This document shows positions 47,114 to 59,510 of a DNA stretch of 64,000 bases, in pieces. The position numbers were made by a program, and so were the translations under genes. The notes beneath the pieces were generated by a model. The model was not told the origin of the DNA, searched no databases, and worked only from the letters and a program-made list of their open reading frames with translations. This DNA comes from Lycium barbarum (taxonomy: Eukaryota > Streptophyta > Magnoliopsida > Solanales > Solanaceae): the NCBI RefSeq assembly GCF_019175385.1, contig NC_083339.1, forward strand, positions 48,470,074-48,534,073, read 5' to 3'. The number at the start of each line of letters is the position of its first letter. The first letter of the stretch is position 1.

Positions 47114-49783
47114 CCTAGTTTACCTAGTTTATAATACAAGAGCGTGTCTAGTAGAGTCTCGTGGATCAGTACAATGAGCTCCGTACTTATCTCTGAGAGA
47201 CTATAGGACATTTAGGAAACTTCCAATTCTTTCATTCTCTCGTGTGACTTCATTCAAATTGGTATCTAGTCAATTCCAATTGGTATCTAAACTTTCTTAT
47301 ATTAAGCACCCACGGAGGGTGTACACTCGTCCCTAAATTCTTATGCGAATGGTTGGTCTATAGCGTGTTGTGGTTTGGGTGTGAGATATGTTATTATGAT
47401 TCAGGAACGTGATCAAGTTCAGCCTTTAGTTAGGGCCTGAGGATTTGATTGTGTGAAGTCGCGATTAGACTCGGTTGTTGTGCGGAGTCGCGATTAGACT
47501 TATTTATTGTGAGACTTCCTGAGAATTAGGAAAGATAGTTTAGAGGGTTACAGGGTCTCCATGTTTCAATAGTGGATTGCTCGATGATATGATCTGTTAG
47601 GCTTCAACTTCGTCAAGGCTTAATGATGGTGTGCATGATACTGATGCATCAATGATGGATCGATGATTCAGCAACAGTGGAGTATTAGACTTCAGTATAT
47701 GAGAACAAGTATGAATTTGGTGATGGCCATCAAATGGGGCAAACGTATTGTTATCACGGGTAATAAAGAAAAAAAGTTGACAATAAGGACATGAAGGAAG
47801 ACTTTTGTGGAAAGCGTGTAGCGAAGTGAGACTTCATAGAATATCTTGGACATCAGTACTTTTCGAGAGATTGGGAAAGGAAAATTTGTATTTGAAATGG
47901 TTGTCATGATAAGGTTGCGACTGGTGCTAAAGGTTATTCTTCATATAAGCTCATTGATGTTAAGGTATTATTCAGTTATTAAGTGAATACTATGGGCATA
48001 TCATTTGTTCGGTAAATTTGATTGGGTTGTAGACTTCTGAGGAGTTAGTAAAAGACTGATAGAAATGAATTCAATTATGGGCGTATGCGATGCATTAATG
48101 ACTTGAGGAGTTACTGGTTGTTTCACTTAGATTTGAGGAGAAATATGGATTTTGTTTGGTGGTTCGTTTGTCTTAGATGGATGATTAGTTTAGAGGATCG
48201 AGTGGATTTAAGTGTTTGTTGGTTGGTAGTGATAAGACATTTGAAATGAAATATGGGAACTGAAGGATTGCGATGAGGCATCTTGCTATCGAGTTTAGGG
48301 AATTAAGGTTCGTAAGACTTGAGGTGAGGTAATATGGGTACTTGAGTCGTGTTGGATTACAGGAACATTATATCACGATGTATAGTAAGGGGTGTGATCG
48401 ATGAGGTTGATGGGTATCTACGAGGTTAAGGGTGGAAAGGTAATCGTTGAAGCAAGAGTTAGTGATGTGGGAGCTTGGTTGCGATTGGACAGTGTAGAGG
48501 GGGCTTAAGAGTTTATGGATAGGTTGTACGTTCGGTTATGTCATAGACTAATAGAGATTAGTGGTGGACTAAGGTTGGGAAACTTGTATTCATTGTGTAG
48601 AATTGACTAGATCCCGCTACTAATAGTGTTATTACTCGGCTTGGGTGATTGAATAAAAAGGGATAGTCGTGCAAATGGTTAGATGTATTCAGATTCGATA
48701 ATTGAGGTAAGAGGTGATTCTTTGAGGACTAAGGATTAGAGTAAGGGATTAATAAACAAGGGTACTTGAAATGATTGAATATATGATGATGGGTTAACAG
48801 AGTTAAGTTCGGTATATATTTCGGGAATTGAGTAAGGCAATTTGGACAAGGACGATTCAGTGGGATACATAAGGATATTAGTGATACTGTTGTGTGATGC
48901 ACCGAATTTAGAGAGTGTTCAGTTCAGAGTGGTAAGCGTTAAGGAAACGCTAATGTGCAGAGTGTGTGGTACGATCCTATCTCCAAGATTAATTTGGCTA
49001 GTTTGCAAGATTTATGATTATGTGGTATTCGATGGAGTGGATTCGAGGATTGATTAGGATATCGATGATCGTGAAGTGATTAGAAAATTAGGAATTGACG
49101 AGTTGAGAAAAGGTATAGTTGATTGTGAATCGATAAGAAGAAGGTACATCTTGGGGATTTATTAGGTTAGTATGGATTGTGGTGTCATCTTCTTGCATTT
49201 TGCAGTTAAGATGTGGTTGTTACGAGAGCTTAAGAAGAAAACCTACTGGGATGGACTATGTGATATGACAGAGTTCAGTGTGGTTCATGATCTGCGACAA
49301 GTGAGAAGCGTATTTCAGTGAACCGACTTGTTGAGGTTTATAAAAAGTGGCTTGGTGGTACACCGTCGGATAAGTTTCCTGATCTTTTACAATAGATGAG
49401 TTAGCTGCTTTAAGAGAAAGGATAGTGGAGTTCCTATCATGTGAGGCTAGGGTTATACTTTCAGGGTGGGACCCTATTCATGGTAATTTAGTTTGATTGC
49501 AAGTAATATTGACTGGACAATTTGGGTAATCGCTTTTGGTGGTTATTAAAGACTTGGGGGTAATTGAGTGAGATTTAGAACGGCAGTGTAAGATTGGATA
49601 CTTTTGGAGTGCCATTCTGATGGTACCTATATCATTGGGATTCAATTTTATTCTACGAGAATCTTTCCTAGTATAAGAAGCCCGTTATGTGTTGAGATAT
49701 CCCCAGTTGTTGCGGGCTCAAGTATCTTTCCCCGTCCTCTTCATTGTCGCTGGAGGACTAGAGATTATTTAATTAATATTTGA
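47114..49783 (+). mobile_element. Internal region of element J, essentially non-coding
   Basis: About 2.7 kb between PBS and 3' LTR. No open frame above 71 codons and no RT, integrase or gag motif that I can read. The last 200 bp (TGGTACCTATATCATTGGGA, TTCTACGAGAATCTTTCC) match the pre-chromodomain end of pol in element C, so this derives from a gypsy element. The remainder is G/A-rich DNA full of TGAGG and GATTAG words. It resembles a large non-autonomous derivative. Confidence 0.7.
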
Positions 49784-52163
49784 TGTAACAACGCATTTGG
49801 TCGTTACTGCATTTTCAACCCTTTTGACCCTTTCCTAAGCTTGGTCAGCTGACTTTTGTCCCGAGGGGATCGTCGACCTACTTCCCGAGGTGTTCGAGGT
49901 TGATTTTGGTGACTTTTTGGAAAAGATTGGCTTTAAGCTAAAAAGAGTCAACTCAAAGTTCACTTTTGGGTAAACAGATCTTTTCCAAAAATTCGACGAT
50001 TCTAAGATGTCCGGATGGTCCTTTAGAACTTGTGTGCATATCTGGTTCGGTTCTCAATGCACTCGGATGCATTTTGGGACCTTGGGTTGGGAAGTTGAAA
50101 TTGAGGTATCGGGGGTTGACTCAGTCAACGAGATGTCCGTTGGGAATTCTAAGGCTACGTGTGCGTTCGTAGCGTGTTGTTATGTGTGTCTGTGTATATG
50201 CTTTGTGAGCAGATGGCCCCGGGAATTAGTCAGAAATTCGGGATTGAATTGTGTTATTTTGGAAATTTTTGGTGCTGGAGTCCGCCATGGCGGCACCCTT
50301 ACCGCCCCAACGGTATCGCCGTAGCGGTTGGTGGACCTCCATAATGGCCCAGAGCATTTGTGGGATACCGTCAGGGCGGTCTGAGAGGCTATCGGGGTGG
50401 GACCACTGCCGCCGTAACAATACCGAGCCTGTTTTTTTATTAATTGTGTATAAAAAACCCTTAGTCTCTCATTTATTACTATTCCAAAAATTGAGCTTTT
50501 GGGAGCAATTCTAGAGTATTCTTGGAGAAGATTCTTGGTGGTAATTCCTTCTAATCTCATTGCTATTCCATTACCCCTAATCATCTTAGAATCATTTTAC
50601 CTTGTTAGTTTATTAAGTAGTAGAAGATTAAAAGTGGGTTTAATGAATATTCTAATCATGATTTGTTGGTTGGGTTAGCTCCTTTAAGCATTTAATTGAT
50701 GATTAGAATCCTTTATTTCATAATTTCTTCCTAATTAGAGGCTAATTTGTGGAATTGGAAGTTAGGGTTTATACCCAAATTTGGAGGTTTTGCCTAGAAT
50801 CCGAAATTGAGTGAATTGTTGATTATTCTAGCTTGCTATTGATTGATCACCTAGAGGCTTAATTTCATGTTGGGACCTTCAAATTTAAAATTTCACCCTT
50901 TTAGTTCATAAACCCTATTCCATAGGTTGTGGATTTGCGTCATGAATAGAAGTAGGGTTTGTTTTGATGTTCTTCTTGATTCCAATTTCATGATTCCAAC
51001 ATGCTTAGACTTTCTTGATCTCGAGGCTCAAAGGAAAGGAAAGGCTAAGGTGTGATTGTAGGTACTATTGTTGTTCGGCCTTCCAGGTAGGTTACGATTT
51101 ACCCTATGGTGAAACTTCTTTTAGCGAAGCATATATTTAGATGATATTGTCAGAGAAAGCAAGTAAATCTTCGGGTATGAAGTTGAGTTGGATATTGTTT
51201 TAGGCTAGGCCCTGTTTGTGATTGGGGCTAGCCACCCCGTTGTGTTGTGACTTGATTTGTTCTATTGTTGTTGGCTTGATGCCACGTGGTGATGGTAATA
51301 TTGGAGATTACAGATATACCTTGTTCATGATATTGTGGTATCTTACTTGTCAACGTTTGATACGAGGATAAAGTTCTATATGGCTTGTGTAGCCCTTTCA
51401 TGATATAGTGGTATCTTACTTGTTGGCATTTGATATGAGGATAGTGTTCAATATGACTTGTGTAGCCTTTTCATGATATTGTTGGCACACCCATGCTTGG
51501 TACTTGTGATATTGATCTGATCATTAATGTTGAACTCATACATTGCATGCATTATCATCCTTCATGATATACTGTTGATAAATTGATGATACTTGAGGAA
51601 ACACTGTGATGAGCTGGGCTTAGTTGGATGAGAGTGACGTGAGGACTGATATCCGATGGTTGTTTCGGAATTGTGGTTGTGTGGTAGCAAATCTCGAGTT
51701 TTGTACTGGGATCGTGAGGAAGCGGTATCCAGGTTGTCGCCGGACCCTGAGGTACATGGACTTTACGGGTCTCTATGGGTTGTGCAACCGAGACGTCGAT
51801 ACTTCCATTCGGAGTACATGTGTACACATTATTGCATTGCATCCTCATTTCATACATTATTGCATTGCATTGCATTATGGCTTTATGTTGATGATCTGGT
51901 GATATACTTATGTTATTTGTATTCGGATTGATTATATTGAGACTTGGCTCACTTGCGATTAGATGATATAACCTAGGTGACAACATGTGCTTGGTTTCTG
52001 ATTTGTGTTGACTTATACTTGTTGATTTACCTATTTATCTTACTTTATTGTCTGGATTATGTTAGCTAGACTTAGTCGGCCTATGATACCTCCCAGTACT
52101 GTGGTTTTATACTGAACTGCACTTTCTGCATTCTTTTATGACTGCAGAATTCCAAGTGGATTC
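49784..52163 (+). mobile_element. 3' LTR of element J, truncated by L
   Basis: TGTAACAACGCATTTGG onward, homologous to 41626-41699 plus 44406-46725. Palindrome array 50283-50415 with perfect CCGCCATGGCGG at 50282, TATA box GTGTATAAAAAACC near 50448. The match to the 5' LTR ends just after the acceptor-like TGACTGCAG (52147), at 52163, where LTR L starts. Confidence 0.87.
50283..50415 (+). repeat. Palindrome array, 3' LTR of J
   Basis: CCGCCATGGCGG, ACGGTATCGCCGTAGCGG and related half-sites. Less decayed than the 5' LTR copy. Confidence 0.78.
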
Positions 52164-54167
52164 GGTAACACCTCGTCAATCTGTAATAAACCATATTCAT
52201 GACTCAAGAGGTCAAAAACCCAAGAAGGAGAGTGTTGGAATCGAAATTATGTTTTAGTTCAGAAAACCCAGCGTTACGCTTCAAGGGACGGATCGTAGCG
52301 TGTGTTACAGCCCGTCGTTCATACTGTAGTGGGTAAGGCTTCAAAACATCACCGTCTCGCAACTTGGACCAAAGGATGGTTCATCGTTACGGACCGTACA
52401 TCGTGTAACGGACCGTACCACGTGTTATGGCCCGTAACAAGTCATTCGTAATACTCCTTTTCGTTGAGGCCCTTTTGGGAAATTTAACATGTGTTACGGG
52501 CCAGGGTTACGGACCGTAACACTAGATACGGTTCGTATGTCGCATCCATAACCCAACTTCGAACTTAGACCCTCTCTGGAATTTTGACACGCTTTACGGT
52601 CCAGTGTTATGGACCGTAATAGTGTCGTGACTGCGACAGTTAAACGACGGGAATTCAGTTTTTATTTCATAAATCTCATTCTTCTCAAGCCCTAACATGA
52701 AAGTTCTTTCCTCTCTACTTCTCCAACCATCAAGGTAAGCTCCTTAAGACCATCCGAAGTGAATTCCATCAATTACCGATGAATTCTAAGTAGGAATTTC
52801 GTGTTCTTAACATAGGGTTTTCAAGAAAACCAACCTAAAGGAATCCAAGGCCAAGGATTAGAATTCTTCTTCCAAGTTCAGATTTTTATTTCAAGCTTGG
52901 AGCATTACCATGTATGTAGGGTTGCTATCTACGTGTGGGAACATCATTGTTCTTCCCCACTCTTCTTCTTCCATAAAGTATTAAGCTTTACGAAAACTAG
53001 GGTTTTTAACCATGTTCATGATGACCCTAGGTCCATGCCCCAAGTTATATTATGTATTAAATTGTTATAAATTCTTCATTTTGTTCTTGATACATCATTA
53101 TGATTATTGAGAATCTGTCCGTAATCCATGAAAACCCATACATTACATTCCATGGGTTCTTACATGCAAGTTTATGAACTATTATAATATTTTCAAGAAA
53201 AGATATTTATGTTTTATAAGTTCATGAAAGAATAATACGAATGATATCCATGTACATGCAAGTTATGATTTCATGAAAAGCCATGGGCAGCAAGTGCCAC
53301 TTATTTTACATGTTCATGTTTTTGGGAGTTACATTAATTACCGAAAAGGCTTCAATCAGCCTGAAACTACATAGCCACCGTAGGATGAGGATCGCTCCAC
53401 CCATGCTTAGGACGATCTCTCATAATGACTGGATCCTTTCATAATATTATTAAATCTCATGTCCCTGATAAGGTATGAGTGTTAAGCTAGTAGGATGCAA
53501 GTACCAGACTATGTTGTTGGTTATATTTACTGCTCTCCCTACTCACGATAATTTACACATGTTATATATGTTTATGTACTGATGTTCATGATCATGCTTC
53601 AGTTCAGTCTCTATTAAGTTATTTCCATGTCCCATGTTATTTCATTTAGTGGCTTTACATACCCGTACATTCAATGTGCTGACATCCCCTTTTATTGCTC
53701 GGAGGCCTGCATTTCACGATGCAGGTACCGATTTACAGGACGCCACATCTACCCAGTAGGATTCGCTCGTATCAGCTTATTGGTGAGCCCCATCTCATTC
53801 GAGGTTTTAATTAGTTATCTTTATTTTATTAGTTATGCATTTAAAGGGATGTTGGGGGCCTTGTCCCAGCAAGTACGTTTTCCAGTAAAAACTGATGATT
53901 AGAGGTTTCATAGACTAGTTAGTTTAGTTATGTTAGACATGCAAGGTGTTTATCTATCTTTGGCTTAACTCATGTGATTTCTGTATTCATGTTATAACGA
54001 GTATTTTATGACTTCATGTGTGTCTTAAAAGCCGATCATGTTCTCACGTTATTTTTCCGCTCATTCTATGCCTCATGATGATTCAGCAAGCCATGTGGTT
54101 CACTCGGTCACATGCAGTAAGGCACCGAGTGCCGTGTTTCGCCCGGGCCATGGTTCGGGGCGTGACA
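52164..54167 (+). mobile_element. 5' LTR of gypsy element L
   Basis: 2,004 bp, GGTAACACCTCG (TG mutated to GG) to GGGGCGTGACA. Same family as solo LTR D. Palindrome array 52378-52640 with perfect GTTACGGACCGTAAC at 52506. Donor-like CAAGGTAAGC with GT at 52735, acceptor-like CACGATGCAG|GT at 53724. Confidence 0.88.
52378..52640 (+). repeat. Palindrome array in U3 of LTR L
   Basis: About three units with TTACGGACCGTA, TAACGGACCGTA, GTTACGGACCGTAAC and ATGGACCGTAAT. The half-site TACGG is shared with the A/B/G family. Confidence 0.85.
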
Positions 54168-54173
54168 AAAGAT

Positions 54174-54185
54174 TGGTATTAGAGC
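54174..54185 (+). other. Primer binding site of element L (variant)
   Basis: TGGTATTAGAGC, one C-to-T change from the tRNA-Met site of the other gypsy elements. Confidence 0.85.
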
Positions 54186-54387
54186 CTAGGTTGAAGTGTC
54201 TTTATGGAGTCTATGGAACCGTGTCCAATGGGGGTCACTTTTATATGTGTGAGGGCCCCATACATACAAATAGTTTACCACCAAGACATTTAGGATTGTC
54301 TCACTTCTTTCATACTCTAAATTGTGCAGTTAGAGCAGTACTCTCAGGATGCCTTTCTAATTCGTGTGTGTACGTATTTTCATAATC

Positions 54388-55044
54388 ATGCCTGCAAAGA
54401 GGAAGACTTCTAACAGTCGAAGGGCAGCTGCTAATGCTGCGAGGACAAAGACTATCCGAGCCACTTCGGATCAGGCACCTCTTTCAGAGGCACCTCATAA
54501 TCATGCCGTTAAGTGTAAGGAGGTTTGTGGGTGGTCTGGATCCCCATTTGTACGATGGGGCCAATATTGCTGCACAGAACGGGGGAATGACTATCTCCAA
54601 GATGGTTGCTTTCGTACAGGGGAATGAGACAAGGCTAAAGGAGGAGAAGCCATGCAGAAAGAGAAAGACAAGGAGTTCAACAAGAGGGTCAAGTCTACCG
54701 GACAGAGGAGCAGTAACGGAAATAGAAAATTCTTTAAGAACAGGTCAACAGGACCTGGTCCATCCATAGCAAGTGCCCCAGTCCCTAAGTTCCAAAATGA
54801 TAAGAAGCAGAACTTCAGACCATCGAGTTCTTATTCTCAGGCTAGTGTGGGTCAGTCAACCTATACTATTCCAGCTTGCAGTAAGTGTAGCAAGAGACAC
54901 TTAGGTAAGTGTCGTATGGGTACAGATGCATGCTATGGTTGTAGCCAGAAGGGCCACATTCAGAGAGATTGTCCATCAACTACACAGGGTACTGGGGGTT
55001 ATGTGGTGCAGTCCATGAATTCAGCAGTCCTTCGTAATAATTAG
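54388..55044 (+). pseudogene. gag of element L with core deletion
   Basis: N-terminus MPAKRKTSNSRRAAANAARTK (ATG 54388), then only about 130 bp before the end of the gag core (RRFVGGLDPHLYDGANIAAQ, read in another frame). Most of the gag core is therefore deleted. The C-terminal half (54652-55044) is open and contains a basic, Ser-rich linker and two zinc knuckles (CSKCSKRHLGKC and CYGCSQKGHIQRDC, both complete). A TAG follows. Neighbour protease is open at 55102. Homologous to gag of A. Confidence 0.85.
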
Positions 55045-55101
55045 GCCCAGCAGAGGTACAAGGCACCTAAGTCTGGAAATGCAGGCAGAGGACAAAACTG
55101 T

Positions 55102-55774
55102 TTGTATTTGTTGACAGGTCGTCATGATACAAAAGCTCGTGCAGATGTTGTCATAGGTACACTAGCAGTTTTCACTTTTGATGTGTATGCCCTTATTGAC
55201 CCAGGATCCACCTTATCGTATGTAACCCTAGTTGTTGTTAATAAGTTTGGTATTGAACTAGAAAAATTACATGAACCCTTTGAGGTGTCCACCCAAGTGG
55301 GAGAGTCAGTCATAGCTAGGCGTATTTATAGGGGTTGTCCAGTTCTAGTTTATCACCGCAGGACCATAGCTGACTTAGCAAAATTAGAAATGGTAGACTT
55401 TGATATGATCATAGGTATGGATTGGTTAGCTTCATGTTATGCCACGGTATGTTGTAGAACCAAAGTTGTAAGATTCGAGTTCCCTAATGAGCCAGTCATA
55501 AAATGGGAGGGTAATTCAGTAGTATGCAAGGGTAGATTTATTTCTTACCTAAAATCCAGAAAAATGATTTCCAAGGGTTATATCTACCACCTAGTTCGAG
55601 TCAAGGATTCAGATGCCCAAACTCCAACTTTCCAGTCTGTCCCAGTTGTAAATGAGTTCCCAGAGGTCTTTCCCGAAGATCTTCCAAGAGTCCCTCCAAA
55701 TAGTGAGATTGACTTTAGAATTGATCTACTTCCCGGCACTAAGCCGATATCTATTCCGCCATATAGGATGGCTC
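55102..55774 (+). pseudogene. Protease of element L, cut at the start of RT
   Basis: An uninterrupted segment of about 224 codons: active site [13 protein letters not shown], then [14 protein letters not shown] and [13 protein letters not shown], ending with SIPPYRMA where reverse transcriptase begins. The last coherent residue is at 55774; the next sequence is unrelated and gives an immediate stop. So the frame was open to the point where element P inserted. Among the gypsy pol segments in this window this is the least damaged. Confidence 0.88.
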
Positions 55775-58043
55775 TGTAATGGTTCTATTTTTTTCGATTC
55801 GTATTTGCACTAGCCTCATTTAAAAAGGAAAGTGTCCCGGGAAAGTAGAGTTGTCAATCGTACCGGGAAAAAGGAAAAAATATACTTCTACATGGATGGT
55901 GCTCTAAATGGACTTTATTTTAGAGTCTCCATCTATTTTTTAGGAAATTAGGAAAACGAGTTTGAAAAGGGTTTATTCAAAACGGTTAAATTTTAAAAGA
56001 CTCATAATCTAACCAAAGTTTGGGTAAGGGTTCTGGTGATCCCCCGGCGAAGGTTTTAGGCACCTTGGTATTAAGGATCTGTAAAATACGGTTGACCTAC
56101 GGGTTCTAATAGTATGCCTTTGTAAATATTAAATTATTTTTGATAAAAACTACTCTTGTTTTAGATTCCCGTAAATAAAGGTTAGTCATTTATGCAACAT
56201 ACAACATTTTCAAGAAATAAAAGTGGTAAAGTTTTGCCCAAAATTGGGCGTTTGGGTTTCGGACTACAACACCTAGGTTAAAACCCGAAGGCGTTAACCT
56301 AAGTAGAACACTACGTAATCCCGCCCGAGTTTTTAGAAACAAAGTTTTTAGTTTTCATATTAAGTTTTAGAAAAATCATTTTTTGGTGTACTATTATTAA
56401 CCATATTTTATATTTTTAGTCATCTTTAGTCCAAGTCAGTCCCAAATTCACAAAATTAGTCCAAGTCCAAGTTTTGTCCAATTCGGTCCAATATTCCATG
56501 GGTCCAAGGTCATTTTTTGTTTTAAAATTTGGTTAGGTTGCCAATTTTTGTCCCAAAAGATCATTATTTCAAATTTAAAGACGTCTTAAGTTTTCAAAAA
56601 ATAGTTTTTTGGCGGCTCTAAATATGTGATATTATTAAAGGTTCCAATAAATCATACACAAAATGAATTAAAATATAAAACTGAATAGAGTAAGGAGTTG
56701 GGCGAACCAAGCCTAACAGAAAAATGCACAAATTACTATTTTCCTCTTCAATAACGTGTTCCAATGCTTATGCCATCCATGCTAGGGGTAGAATCGATCT
56801 AGAATTGTTAGTGGGCCTCGAAAGACCAACCAACAAATTTTGGAGGTCACAAAAAATAGGTATACATAATATTAGTAAAGTAACCAAGGATGGGAATTAA
56901 ATTACAAATCCAAAAATGAATTACAATACTTTAGGGCCAAGCCCATAATTATTATACTCAAAAAATAGTTGATAATTTATGCAAAATCCCATCAGTGGCT
57001 AAATATATAACAATTATCAAATCACCAATACTAAGGGCCGACCCAGAATCGTGGCCCAAAATGATCTTCTCCTTAAAATATTCTAAGTGTCAGGCGGTAA
57101 TGTAAATGATATACCACTGATATACCTACTAAAATAGAGAGCAAAACCCATGAAGGGCATACCCTCTATACACCTCGATATACACTTTATACTCAGCTAA
57201 TATCAACTCTCAAGCACCACATTTAGATCATATTGAAGATTTCAAATCTACCCAGCAACACCACAATCCAAAACTCAAGTATCTAGTTACCAATTAGGAC
57301 CAAACAAACAATCTTAGATTCTTTATTATGCACAGTTTTAAGGCCTGCTATCAACAAATTCAAAACAAGAGTGTCACAGAGTGGCTCAACTAGTTCAAGA
57401 GGAAAAACCAATCAATTTTAAGCATGCAAGTTATTCATATGCCAAGTTCAAAACTTTTTGAAAAAGTGTCAATGCAAGAAAGTGACATAGGGATGGATTA
57501 TCACCTAAAACTACAACCAACATATTGCAGGTTCAAGCAAAATGAAACAGTACCAATTTGACCTAACTATACTTTCAGATTTCAAGGTCTTCAAGTTACA
57601 CTCAAAAAGTTTTGAAAATGCATTTAGATATTCAGCAGGTTTTAAACCAAGTCTCAAAGTAAAGGTATCAACTTGCATTTTTTCTAGAAATACAAAGAGG
57701 TTGACATGTTTAAGATAATGCACAGGTGGGGTTTCCAAACATAGGTTAAGACAAGCCATAAGCAACCCAACAATGCCAAGTTCTGTGAGGTGTTCAAGAA
57801 CTTTTAATGGATGCTTCAAATCCCAACATATTTTTTATGTTGTCTTATTAGACTAGTGGGATCAAATGACAGTTACTCACATAGTCTTAGAGGTCAATTT
57901 TTAGACAAAGACATCAACATAGATTTCAAATAGTTTCCAATATGACTCAAATAAGTAGGGGCAGTGGTTTCACATGTAAGTCCAGACCTAGATGATCATG
58001 AAGAGGTTATAAGCATAGACATATCAATATCCATCAAGGAAAG
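55775..58043 (+). mobile_element. LTR-like element P (possibly Tat/Ogre-type LTR)
   Basis: Begins TGTAATGGTTC exactly where pol of L breaks. It contains GATCCCCCGGCGAAGGTTTT, AGGCACCTTGG and AAAATACGGTTGACC, which recall the LTRs of Tat/Ogre-type gypsy elements (from memory). No coding region in 2.27 kb. The expected TSD is ggctc (55770-55774); the right edge is not in the window. LTR M interrupts it at 58044. Confidence 0.5.
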
Positions 58044-59510
58044 TGTTACACCTCAAAAATTTCCCGTTAGCATACAGTGAATAGACTAACGAAGGGCACG
58101 AAGTATACGATGTCTTGGTAAGTAGGAAATAGTATTTGCTGATCCTAATCGAGATTTCAAAGACATTTGAGGTGAGGGAAGAAAGTTGTCAAGGAAAATA
58201 AGGTATATGTTGTGTGTCGGGTAGGATTTATGAGTATCGAATTAATGATGACTTAATGATATTTTGGAGAAGAGCTATAACATCCCTTGTATTTGTAATG
58301 AGGTGTTGAATAAGTGTCAAGAAGGTTCCATAAGGATTGGAAGTCAAACGAGTCGACGAGAACGAACTTCGAAAAGTTGGGCATTATACGGCCCAACATA
58401 CTGGCCCTATAAAACATACTGGTTGTATGTTAGGCCGTATGTTGTGACCAGAATGGGTCCTTCACTGGACCAGATCCACGGCCATGCATACGGCCAGTAT
58501 AATTTATACAGCCAGTATGTTGGTCCGTAGAATCTGGTCGGGACAACTTTTAAAAGTAATATAAGGACCCTCTCTCATTTAATTCATTTCATTTATCCTC
58601 TCCACACTTCAAGAACATTCTAGAGAACTCTCAACTCTTCACCCACAAGAACTCAGGAGAGATTGGTGATCAACTTCATCAATCTAACGAAATCAAGTGC
58701 AAGAAACACATTAAAGTTCATCCAAGCCAAGAAATTCCAATGGAAGTGAACTAGGGTTTTGCTGCAAGAGAGGTATTTCCACTCAAGGATTATTCCAACG
58801 CTATCTACGGTAAGTTTTATGATCATTCCATGTTTTTTAAGGTAATGTGAGGTTGAAAGACTTGGATTGTAGAAGGAGATAGAAAATGGGTCATGTATGA
58901 GAGAATAATGAGATTTTTGAGTTGTAGTTGAAATGAATCATGGTTCTCGAGATGTTGTACTTATAAGTATGTTATAAATGACATTTAGAATATGGGATAA
59001 GCATTATATGTGAGAAAACGCAATAGTGAACTATGACCATGAGTAGGGAGGAATTGAAGTGAAATTGGGAAAGGTGGATAATGTAGATGAATGATGATTG
59101 TTGCTTATAGTACTGTGAATGTCATTACGGATGTTTGGGAGTTGATATGTGATATGAGGAAAGTTGTATGAACAAAGGAAATGCTGCCCAATTTTCTGTA
59201 GCTTTAGTAAGCACGTTCTTATAACCGCTTAGCTAATGTTAATACGAACTCTCTTGAAGATAAAAACGTGAGCATTAAAGGAGAACGATGAAGCGATAGA
59301 ATAGCTAAAGGAAAAGGTATGTGAGGCTAGTCCCTTCTTCGTAAGGCATGAGTCTTATGACATGATTTTCCCTCCTTCTCCATAAATTTCCTACCTTCCG
59401 GAAACTAAGAGTCTATGTTCATGAATAGCCATATGAGATAAAGATAAGAGATAAATGGTGAGTACGATAATGATGATGATGAGCTTAAGTCTAAAGATTA
59501 TAGAGTTCAT
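58044..59510 (+). mobile_element. Gypsy LTR M (A/B/G family), left part
   Basis: TGTTACACCTCAAAAATTTC, matching the starts of LTRs A, B and G. Palindromic array 58383-58530, TATA-like GTAATATAAGG near 58556, donor-like ACGGTAAGTTTT with GT at 58810. Left flank gaaag (58039-58043). Interrupted at 59511 by LTR N. Confidence 0.85.
58383..58530 (+). repeat. Palindrome-like array in U3 of LTR M
   Basis: Inverted half-sites CATACGGCC, ATACTGGCC, GGCCGTATG and GGCCAGTAT in about two units. A diverged form of the ACGG/CCGT arrays. Confidence 0.75.

Noticed and set aside
54038..54385. 115-codon open frame across the LTR L / PBS border
   Set aside because: It spans the LTR end, the PBS and the leader, which cannot be a conserved protein; the real gag start is at 54388.
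58239..58530. 88-codon open frame over the M palindrome array
   Set aside because: It consists of the half-site repeats translated; no protein family is recognised.
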